Positions 55,009 to 64,000 of a stretch of 64,000 nucleotides of DNA are shown one piece after another. Every line of letters starts with the position of its first letter. The first letter of the stretch is position 1. The stretch is from Symbiodinium microadriaticum (taxonomy: Eukaryota; Sar; Dinophyceae; Suessiales; Symbiodiniaceae): positions 11,628 through 75,627 of the forward strand of contig LSRX01000136.1 in the NCBI GenBank assembly GCA_001939145.1, written 5' to 3'. The position numbers and the translations under genes are program-made. Under the pieces are notes generated by a model. The model was not told the DNA's origin, ran no database searches, and was given only the letters and a program-made list of their open reading frames with translations.

Positions 55009-57650
55009 CCCCCTCACTCTCAAAAGAGCTGGGGGGGCTCAAGTCGCTTCGGTTTTACAGTACAGAGACTACCCATGGATTTAGATGTCCAGGTGCAGGT
55101 TGCCACATGGCTGCATCATTCGGGGTCCGGAGGCTCTCGAATGCAGCAGCACCGCAGGGTGCCTTCCACCCTGCGGAACCTGCTCATCGGCCTCGTGCCA
55201 GCATCCCGTGAGGATCCGTGAAGTCTGATCTGTCCATATCCGCAATGATGCGATGAATCCACGTAAATCCGAGCAGCTGCCGACCCGCCTGGAATCCAGG
55301 AGCACATTCCGCTACAGCCGGGCTGGTCGCCATCCTGGTCCCGAGCCGGACTTCGCTTCTTTCAATTCAAAGAGGCCTGGGCTAAGAGTCGAACAGAAGA
55401 GGTTTGGCGAGTTCTGGTTGTGATGGGATTGTGCTTAAGGCTTCGATTTCACCTTCTCACTTTCCGCGCCAGACGATGTATGCAAAGGCTTCAACGACAC
55501 GAAACTGTTCAGCTTGTTACAGCACAGAGCTGTTCTTCGATGCGGGCGATGTCAGTTTCGAGCGTTTGCCGGATCGCATGGTATTGCTTTTGGCATCTTC
55601 TAGCCTCCAGCATCAACTTGCCCGGAGTATTCATTCGTGTGCGCCAGCTGTCTAGTGCATCTTATCACAAGGAGATAGAAGGTGACTCGTTGAAGAGTGT
55701 CTTCGGCAATGCCTGTGGTTTGGGAAGAGTCCTCGCTAAGAGTCCTCGCATGTTCCGGGCCGCACTGAATGCTGCAAGTTGTCCAGCTCTGACCCACCAA
55801 GCCAACTGAGAAGGAAGGGTGGAAGCAACGAATCAAGGGCTGGTTTCAGAGTACACAGATCCAGACTCCTTCGTGCAACGTGGCTGGTCGATGTTGAAAA
55901 GTCAAAACTCCGTCACACCTGGTCTGAAACAGAGACAGCCCCGAACTTCAGGCTTCATCTGTGCATACCGTGCCACAGGGACGCGACATCCAGACGAACT
56001 GGGCCTGGCCCTTAGGGCTGCACGAGAACGCCCACTGGAGCGCCCCGGCGGCGCCAACGACGCCGCCCAATGCCAAGCCCGACCCCGAGGTGCCTTGGCA
56101 TTTTAGATCAAGATTAGGTTAAATCATTTGGACCCTTCAGAAGGACAGAGCAAAAACTCAATAGGCCGCCGGATAGGAACGGAGCTGATGGAAAATGGCC
56201 GTGCATATGTCGTGATGTCGACATACGTCGGCTCTCGCTCGTAGCTCATGCAAGCGTGAGACATCATCGGCTGGTTGCGGAAAGTCTCAGCTCGGCCTAC
56301 TACAGCGTGCTCCGTGCACATAGTGCCGCAGGCCAAAGCCTGGAGAGGCCAGCTGGACAACAAGATCATCACCAAGATCTCGAAGCATGTCAGTCATTGT
56401 TATTCTACAGCCCATGCAAGCGTTTGGAGCCCAGGTGCGAAACGACGGAAGCCAGGAGGTTGGATTCATGACCCCACCACAGCACCTGCCAACAACCCCG
56501 AGCAGCAGCGAAGCTTGTCTGCAGTTTGACATAGTTTGACAGGGTGCTTCAAGGCTTGCTTTTCGGACGGCACAGTGGGCAGTTCGTACATCATAGTTGG
56601 ACCAGCGGATTCTAAAGTGTCGCCAGCCTACGCTTCTCGATGCTGTGCCGTCCTGCAGCTTTAAAAGGTCCTTTGGGGGAAACTCGTGAAAACTATCTGC
56701 GTTCCAGGAGAGGCGACTGCTGGCTGGTGCGAAGGAGTCGCCTTCGCCGCCAGCCCCGGCGAAGCCCGGTGGCTTCAGGAATTGATGGGGCACTGTCGTC
56801 TTCGGCTTGCTGGCTTCTTGCTTGTCTTGCTGCCCTGACTGCTTCTGTTTACCTCGATCACCTGGCAGGAAGAGTTATTGTGCTTATGGGTATTTGAGGA
56901 CGATCTTAGCTTGCTCCTGATGTATTCGAGGTGCGCTGAGATTGGTTTGGGAAACTGTGAGCTGCTTGAGCAGTCATTTTATTTTGACGTGTCTTTGTGT
57001 CACTGGTCTTCTCCAAGGTTTGTCTTCCAACGCCTTCGTATCACGTATGAGATAGTGTGTGTGTGTGTGCAGAGCCTGAAGCTAGAGAACTGTTGCAAAG
57101 CAACGGTGAGACATGGAAGCAACAGAACAACAGTTTGACAAGCACGGAATTCAGAATGGGTTCTTAACCAAGCTGCATTTGGAAGCTTTTCGCTCACGCG
57201 CGCTTCATGTGTGCCAGGATGTGCCAGGTTATTCAAGGCTTGGGCTGTGCAGGGGTTTCTGCCAAGGCCGGCAGGCTTAAGCGGAGTTTGATGGAATCCG
57301 GGATCTGCGAAGACATCAGCTGTGCCATTGCTGTCTGCTTTGTGATCCATAGGGTTAGCAGTTCAGGTCTGTTTCCAGCAAGCCCATCCCCGCCGCTATG
57401 CTCATGGAGCCGCCCAAAAGGCACCACACAGTCATTTCTGGGCCGGGGATGTAAGAGGAATTGCGGTGAGAAAGCTGAACCGTTGCTTGATGTATCGACG
57501 GCTCGTGCATCCGAAGGGGAACACTCGGTGACTTGTAGCGCCGAGGCCCAACCTCCTTCGAGTGCCTGCGACTTGCTTGTATCTGGCACCAGTGCTTTCG
57601 TTTGGGATGCTGGTAGCATGGCAAGGCAGCGGGGCATCTTGAGTCTTACG
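55009..57650. other. Unassigned; candidate exons
   Basis: No family is recognised. + strand stretches that look protein-like include 55620-55809 (KEIEGDSLKSVFGNACGLGR), 55840-55990 (YTDPDSFVQRGWSMLKSQNS) and 56275-56345 (LVAESLSSAYYSVLRAHSAA). A GT run lies at 57055-57070. Confidence 0.3.
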
Positions 57651-57654
57651 CATC

Positions 57655-58470
57655 CGTTTCAGGAGACACCCCGGGTGGGTACCGTGCCGCAGACGCCGCA
57701 GCCGCAGCAGACAGGTCTTGTGCCGCAGACACCGCGACCGGATCCTTTGCCGGAGCGGTCCTTGCAGATGAAAGCAGGACCGGAAGGCTCGCAGCGTCGC
57801 AGATGCCAAACATGTTGAGGAAAAGTGAGCTGCGCAGCACGAGCAGTCACAGAGCGGTCACAGCGTCAAAGTGAAGCTCGTGTTCTCCTTTACTCTCCGC
57901 CAGGTCGAAAGCTTGCACTCCAGACGCAACGTCCTGCGGAGCCTGCTGGTGAACCTCCCAAGCGGCACAAGGCCAGCCCGTCAGTTGAATAGCACACCTG
58001 TCCGTGAGAGTCCTCCTGGACAGGGCCTCGACAGCTCTTTAATTGTTGGTCCATGCCTGCAGGGGATGAACTCCCCACCACTGCCTGCAAATGCACCGAA
58101 CAGGCCAAGGTGGGCTGGAAGGTTGCAGAGCTCAATAAGTGGACAGTATTTTGTTGAGATGTCTGTGTGGGTGTGTGAATTACGGTAGAAGCCGAATAGC
58201 CACAAACAGGTCGAAGAGTTCATCTGTTGCCCACCCCCGTTTGAATGCTGCTTCGTGAAACGACGGCCTCACCTCTAGCATCGTCCGGCCAGTTTACTCA
58301 GAAATTCACCGCACAGCCAGATCTGCCCTGATGTTTTGTAACGCTTGGGCATGCTTGAGCGGAGCGCATCAAATCCGGCAGGATGATGCAGGCGAGCCAG
58401 AGTGTACCGACCCCGCCACCAATGCCCGTGGTACAGCCAGCCGCTTCTGTGCCAAAGCCCAAGTCGTCAA
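57655..58470 (+). CDS. Pro/Gln-rich low-complexity protein fragments
   Basis: Unrecognised. The + strand at about 57660-57780 reads RVGTVPQTPQPQQTGLVPQT, then PRPDPLPERSLQ, with a repeated VPQTP unit. At 58383-58470 it reads MMQASQSVPTPPPMPVVQPA, then ASVPKPK. Between them at 57950-58080 lies RESPPGQGLDSS and NSPPLPANAPNRP. The shared Pro-rich composition over 800 bp suggests one disordered protein cut by introns, perhaps a scaffold or adaptor (WW domains bind such peptides, for example). Borders and phases were not resolved. Confidence 0.3.
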
Positions 58471-60400
58471 TATGCTTTCATCCTTGGCGAGCAGTCAGCA
58501 AGTTTTCGCTGAAGGGCCCCTGTCTTTATGTGCCAGCCTGCGTTTCGCGTTCAGGGTGCCAAAGCGCAGCGCTTATGGACTGCACGGGCACGGCTCCAGT
58601 GATCCTTGGCTAGAGTGGCTAGAGCTTTAGTTACGCCCTCTGTTTCTCAATCTTCGCGCTCTTGCTTCGTGGAGTTGCTTGTAACCTGCTGCTCACGAGG
58701 ATGTCCGACTAGATGGCTTTGTGTGCAACTGACTGCCCCAGATGTGCAGAGTGAAGCCGAAGTTCTGAGCTGGACAGTTCCCAGCCGAGGTGGAGCCACG
58801 CAAAACCCCGAGGCTCAGCAGCAACGATTGTAAGCCAAATGGCGACATGCCACCGTTAGTTCAGCGAAGAGCTTCGGGCAGGGTTGCATGCATCTCCACT
58901 GCTGGCGCACAGCCTTGCGGCTCTCAGCACACTCGGCCATTTCGGTTCCGCTGAGCCCATGGACGGTCGACAGCGGCAACGAAAGGGCCGCCGGGTGGTA
59001 GCTGCTGCTGCCTTGGCAGGCGGCGATTGACCTGCGCTTTCTAACGTCTCGAGTGTTTCTCTGCGTTTTCACTACCGGGGTTGCGCATTGACAGGTGCTG
59101 CGAACTGTGGAGTCTCGCTCTCGTTTGCGAATCCTGGCCCTCAGCTGCTTGCATTGATGCTAAGCCGGTTACCGCAAGAGCCGTAGCTGAACTCCTGGCA
59201 CACAGCCCGGAGTGCACTCAGATTTGTGGTTCATTCGTCGGTTGCTTCTGCAGTGACAGCACTATCGAAGAACAAACCAACAAGCCTTGCATGCCTTGCC
59301 TGGCATTCGCCAGCTGCAAGAACCTAAACGCGCCTTGCCTGCCTTGCGCGAGAGTGAGAGTCGAAACGCAGTTACTTGTATGTGCTTAGTCATGAATCAT
59401 TTTGTAAGCGTGATTCGTGCATGTTCGATTTGGGCAAATGTCGCATGTTTGCCTCAGGTCACGTTTGCCTGTTTTGTCCAGGGCAGGTGCGCTCGAAAGA
59501 GGTGCACAGTCACGGGTGAGGGCTGTTGGTGAAGTCGAGGCCGGGCAATTGCAATCCGTTGATTTGTTCATTTTTGCAGACGATGGTTGCTTCTTAGGCC
59601 TTTGCGCATGATTGCTTTCTTTCTGCCAGCTCGGATAAAGGCATTAGGAGAAGTCGCTCTCAGACATCTGGCTTGCATTTGCATGGCCTGTCAAGAATGC
59701 CGGTTGCTTTGCCGGAAGGTTGCCTCGTATGCGGCTCCTGCCGCCGGTGTGGTTGCGCATCTCGGCAGTTGCCCTGTCAGGGTAAGTGTGGCAATGTGCT
59801 CTGTCCATTCAATTTGCATCCTAATTCAAGACGGTTTTAGTCGGACGGCACCAGGCTGTGATTCTGGACAAGGCTTCGCCAAAGCTACCAATTGTAATGG
59901 GCCATCACCGGCAGTTCACATCATGTTAAAGCGTGTGAGAGACAGTTCACGCAGCAGTAACCGTACCCACAACACAGGTTCTGCTACAGTGCTGAGAGGT
60001 ACCATGAAAAGAAAAATTGGCGATATTGGCATGACTCGTGATTATCGCAGCGTCTCCTTTATGGTAATCATAATGCTAAGGGAATCGGTTTCTTTCTGTC
60101 CCTTGTTGAGATTTTCACAGGTGGTTATGCTGCTTGCGGTCTGAGTTTACCGGCCTTTCCAGAGGAATCATGTGTTGACTTCGTCCCCGGAGCTTTGGGC
60201 TAGTCATCAGCATGCAAACGAGAAGTTTGAACTCGAGTGCCTCTTCAGCCGAGCTATGTCAAGAAGCGCTGCCAAACGATGCAGCAGGTTGCATGCAAGC
60301 CTGCAGCAAACAATAACACGAGTCAGGAGGGTTCAGTGGTTGGATTGGCAAAAAGCAAGTGAGAGGCAACACCATGAAGAATCGAGAGCGCGACGAGTCA
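58471..60400. other. No recognised gene
   Basis: Open stretches such as 59170-59280 (ARAVAELLAHSPECTQICGS) and the Cys-rich 59650-59790 (LACICMACQECRLLCRK) may be exons, but no family is evident. Confidence 0.3.
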
Positions 60401-60404
60401 ATGC

Positions 60405-60452
60405 TCCCTCCCCTCCCCTCCCCTCCCCTCCCCTCCACTCCACTCCACTCCN
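60405..60452. repeat. CCCCT / CCACT pentanucleotide repeat ending in N
   Basis: (CCCCT)n passing into (CCACT)n, ending with an N at 60452. Its length is probably uncertain. Confidence 0.9.
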
Positions 60453-60754
60453 ACAGTCAAGCATGTGTAAGGATGCTTTACGAAGTGCTAACGTGGTCGA
60501 AGCTTCTTTGCTCAGCCGCCGCCACCCCTCCGCCACGAGGGCGCGGATATCCGTGCCGCATAGTGCTGTGATACCTTGAGATCTCTTCTTGTGGGCAGAT
60601 GCACGAAAAAGAAGGCGACCGACCACAGTGCATCACACAGTCAAGCATGTTTTTCGTTGGATGGGTTACTGCCAGCATGAAGGGACAAAGTTTCAGTAGC
60701 CTGTGAGTCCTTTACGAAGCATTAGGAAGGTATCGTGGCAGCCTCGCCGGCGGT

Positions 60755-61468
60755 ATGCATATCTTCGCCCTTGGGACTTGGGATGAAACCCCCGCAAGCC
60801 GTCCGCGCTCCGCTGCTGCAACTTCTGCACCACAAAAAAAGGGGGTGAACCTGCCTTGTAGGCCAGCGATGGCTTTTTTGGTCCGAAGCGCTGGCGCATT
60901 CGGTGACCCGGCAGCAATTCTTTGGTGTTTGAAATTGCTGACACCTGGAAGTTGGAAGGCAGACCTCTTGTATGTGTGCTTCCTTTTGTTGAAGTTCCCA
61001 GCTGTTGATTACCAAGGAGCTTGGCCATTGCAGGTATCGTGGCCTGAATTGCTTGTGCCAGATTGTGCCACTGTGGGTGTGATTGATTGTGCGCGACTTT
61101 CGGCGAGGTACTTGGATGGCCCTGTTGGCTTATTCTGTGCTCCTGGCACCTGGAAAGAGTCCAGACGAGCGGGTGGCAGATCAGGTCAGGGAAAACATGC
61201 TTTGGCACAGCTCAACTTCCTGCCAAACGGAAGTCTTCAACAGGCTCTCATCCAGCAGATTTTCACAACGCCCTTCGACGGCTCGGTGAACCCACTCTTC
61301 TGCTGCATCTTCAACATGCTAGGCCTGCAAGGGTGGCATTGCAGCAATTCGACCACTGGTCCTCTGCGATTTCCTCCTAGTGAAAGGCATCTGGCCGATG
61401 ATCTACGCCGCCACTTTGCTGCCGGGAGCCGATCGTCAGTCGCCAGCGCCGGCACTGCCGCCGCTTAA
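60755..61468 (+). CDS. Hypothetical 237-codon open frame
   Basis: A long + strand open frame ending in TAA. The stretch FNMLGLQGWHCSN and the preceding NFLPNGSLQQALIQQIFTTP look like folded protein. The first 40 codons are low in information, and the frame crosses possible AG|G sites (for example 61033), so it may be two exons with read-through. Family not recognised; no signal peptide or domain is clear. Confidence 0.3.
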   Translation: MHIFALGTWDETPASRPRSAAATSAPQKKGVNLPCRPAMAFLVRSAGAFGDPAAILWCLKLLTPGSWKADLLYVCFLLLKFPAVDYQGAWPLQVSWPELLVPDCATVGVIDCARLSARYLDGPVGLFCAPGTWKESRRAGGRSGQGKHALAQLNFLPNGSLQQALIQQIFTTPFDGSVNPLFCCIFNMLGLQGWHCSNSTTGPLRFPPSERHLADDLRRHFAAGSRSSVASAGTAAA

Positions 61469-61490
61469 TTGCAGTCGGCGTGCGTTCGAG

Positions 61491-61525
<35 letters not shown>

Positions 61526-61530
61526 GTGTT
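61491..61530. repeat. TG dinucleotide repeat
   Basis: (TG)n with one TTTG interruption. Confidence 0.9.
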
Positions 61531-61804
61531 TGAACTTCCTTGGCGCATGGGAGCAGAGGTTCACTCCTTCGTTTTGCAAACCTTGGTGTACCTGTTTGGA
61601 AAGCATAAAAGAACTGCAGTTGAAAAGCACTAATTACAGCAGGGGGCCGGGAACCCACAGTCACCTGTCTTGGCCAATGAAGACCAGGTGATGTGGAGGT
61701 GAAAACGTGCCTGCAACACGCTGGCCATGGTTTTGACAGTTTGCAACATCCTGCCCAACCCCGCTTTGCTCGTCCTGACTTCTTCCCTTGCCGAAATCCA
61801 TCAG

Positions 61805-61852
61805 TGTGTGTGTGTGTGTGCGCGTGTGTGTTTGTGTGTGTGTGGGGACGTG
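61805..61852. repeat. TG dinucleotide repeat
   Basis: (TG)n with CGCG and TTTG interruptions. Confidence 0.9.
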
Positions 61853-63083
61853 TGTGATGTGTAGTGTAGCTGTAGCTATTCGTGTGTTCTCACTCAACCG
61901 TAACGCAACGCCGCCAGACAAGTACATCGGAGGCGTATAGCTCTAGCCGCTCTAGCCCTAGCCTTAGTCTTAGCCCTAGCAGCATGCGGTGGCTGCATTG
62001 CCTTATTCCGGACCAGGTTCGTGGCTGGATCTTTCTTCCTCGGTGCTTTTGCTCTCAGCCCTTACCTGGCGCTGCGTGAGAACAGGTCTGTGGCAGGCCA
62101 GCTGCAAGCCGCAACTGGCAGTAGGGCGGGTTGATGACCAAGGAAAGGTTGGTATGAGGCCAACACCCACATCCTTGACAATCATGGTCGCTTCAGAGCA
62201 CCGCGGTGGGCGAGACAGCACCAATGATAGCAAGAGCCGCTTGAAGTCCGGACTCCAGAGCCCACAGAAGGCCAATGCAGATGAGGTCACTCCGGTTCCA
62301 AAGTTCCTGGTGCGTGCGCAGGTCAATCAGGAGAGATTGACTGGGCCACGGCGAACATCCTCGAGAACCGCTTAACTGCTTTGGTCCTTCTTGCTTTCGC
62401 TGCCTATTTGGCGCTTTTTGCTGTGGGCGGCTTGTTCGATGACAGTGTCCATTTGGTTTCCCTTCTTCCAGACTTGGAGAATAATGGCCTACACATGAAA
62501 CCATGCCTTTCCATCGCACTGACATGTCTGCTGGCATGATTTCTAGCCTAGCCACGATCCGCAATTGAGGAAACGGGGTGATCGGCGGCTTCTCGCCCTC
62601 CGAAGCCTTTTCTGGCTTCATGCCAGTCTTCGGCAGTTTCTCAGAAGCAGGCCATTAGAAGCGATTTGCACAGCGGTGCAAAGCCTAGAAGCTGCTGCGA
62701 TGCCATGCAATGACGGCGCTTGAGAAACCATGCAAATGTGCCGAGGTAGTTTGACTGCCCACGTATCAAGCCTTGACTTCATGGTACGGTCCTGAGACTG
62801 CTATTGCTGTCGTGTGGAATGTTCCGGAACGCATCCACTTCTGCAGGTGCTTTGGATGCTTTTCGGGCCGGTGCTGCTGGAAGATGGACGCCGGCGAGGC
62901 AACGTGAAGTTACTGGCGCTTTCCTGTTAGGTAGTATGATTCAAGATGCCCAGCTATTCGCAAGCCTGTGATCTGGAATGATGATCCGCAGTTTTGTGTT
63001 ATGCTGGAGGTCCTTCATCGTTCAATCTAGTGTAGCATATATTGCCGCCATGGTATAGGACAGTATAGTTACACCAGGCAGAT

Positions 63084-63085
<2 letters not shown>
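61853..63085. other. No recognised gene
   Basis: 61940-61985 has a short TAGCCCTAGCC-like repeat. Nothing else was recognised on either strand. Confidence 0.35.
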
Positions 63086-63114
<29 letters not shown>

Positions 63115-63122
63115 CCACCATC
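63086..63122. repeat. ATC trinucleotide repeat
   Basis: (ATC)n run ending in CACCACCATCAC. Confidence 0.9.
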
Positions 63123-64000
63123 ACAACCTGGTCTTTGTGTATTGGCGTAGTTGCACATCGTAGCACGTCGCAGCATTTTGGATGAGGCTGCTTCAGTGCA
63201 GCATGTCTTGGTCGCAGGAAAATTTGTTTTTATTTGGGCCTTGTGAGTTGTAAATTGTAAAATGTTCGCGAACAATATAACGACATTATGGCCGAACACT
63301 GACTGTATAATGCAGGTAGTGCTTTCTTGCCTTCGCATCAGCTTGTACACATCGGTTGCAGAGCTGTCCCAACCAGTGGCCCCCGGCCATTTCAGCACTC
63401 GTCGTGCCCATAGGTTTGCTTGCAGGTCGTGGTCCTGGCCGGTAAGCACCAAGTGCTTCAACCTGTGCTAGTGTATCATCCCCTGCTGCCATTGCGAGCG
63501 AGCGCAGCACGAGGGTTGAGGTGTTTCAGAACGGGACCTGGCCAGAATGTTTTGGCAGGCGTTTTCCTCGGGAGCCCTGATTCATGGAGTGCAGGGAACA
63601 AGGCCGGACCCCGCGAATGAAAGCAATCGACCTCTTCTGTCATTCTGGCATCGGCAGGCCCAGTTCGCAGTCTCAGCCCTGCTTCCGGTTTTCGGCTGCT
63701 TGGATGCAACGGGCCCTTTCCCTGTTTCCTGCCCTTTCCAAGCAGCTCTACCTTGTCAGGTGGCCTGGCCTGGCTGCTGAGTCGCCCGCCGCTGCCCAGC
63801 CAGCGGTCCTGAGGGAGCCTGCAGGTTTTTCCGGGCCTCTAGTGCCCGGCGAATTTGCATCGATTGCAAAAAAGCCTTCAGCACTTCGCCGGTCTTTTTG
63901 CGGAAGTGTTCGTAATTCTCCACAGTATTGTTTTTGGGGTCGGGCCTCGTCTGCATCATCTTAAGAGTGTCAACCCGATGCCGGCTGCACTGGGGTTAAT
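63123..64000. other. No recognised gene
   Basis: Several short open stretches on both strands near 63470-63964; none shows a family motif. Confidence 0.3.

Overview
The window looks like nuclear DNA of a dinoflagellate or close alveolate relative. Overall base composition is roughly balanced, gene density is low, microsatellites are abundant, and every gene I could identify lies on the + strand. Reading frames are cut by many short introns. Most of the introns I could place begin with GC or GT (one possible GA) and end in AG followed by G, the pattern known from dinoflagellate genes. The type of ketosynthase and the type of reverse transcriptase also fit dinoflagellates. I see no bacterial operons, CRISPR array, rRNA or convincing tRNA.

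Layout: 1-87 is poly-A. 2.9-4.1 kb carries exons of an acidic-then-lysine-rich protein. 4.4-7.4 kb is a GC-rich, frameshifted reverse transcriptase/RNase H retroelement. 7.6-8.7 kb holds pieces of a Trp/Lys/Gly-rich protein, and 9.9 kb a WW-like exon. 16.9-19.0 kb is a complete five-exon mARC/MOSC molybdenum-cofactor protein of 367 residues. 19.9-21.0 kb is a DNA cytosine-C5 methyltransferase whose motifs join across five phase-consistent introns. 26.3-28.9 kb is rich in simple repeats.

From 41.5 to about 44.9 kb runs a heme oxygenase gene with both family signatures (the His motif and the GDLSGGQ motif). A likely first exon lies at 33.84 kb. The 7.5 kb between them holds a (GGTA)n array and five diverged copies of an unrecognised IDAHN module. 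Next comes a type I polyketide ketosynthase domain (44.9-46.5 kb) with all catalytic residues.

53.8-55.0 kb is a cytochrome P450 pseudogene with several small frameshifts, one of which falls in the heme-binding Cys loop. The rest (46.5-53 and 55-64 kb) is mostly repeats and open stretches that I cannot assign.

The genes do not form an obvious pathway. mARC, heme oxygenase, P450 and ketosynthase are unrelated housekeeping or specialised functions sharing one transcriptional direction, as is usual in dinoflagellate gene clusters. Splice joins were worked out by eye from frame, phase and family motifs, with no transcript evidence.
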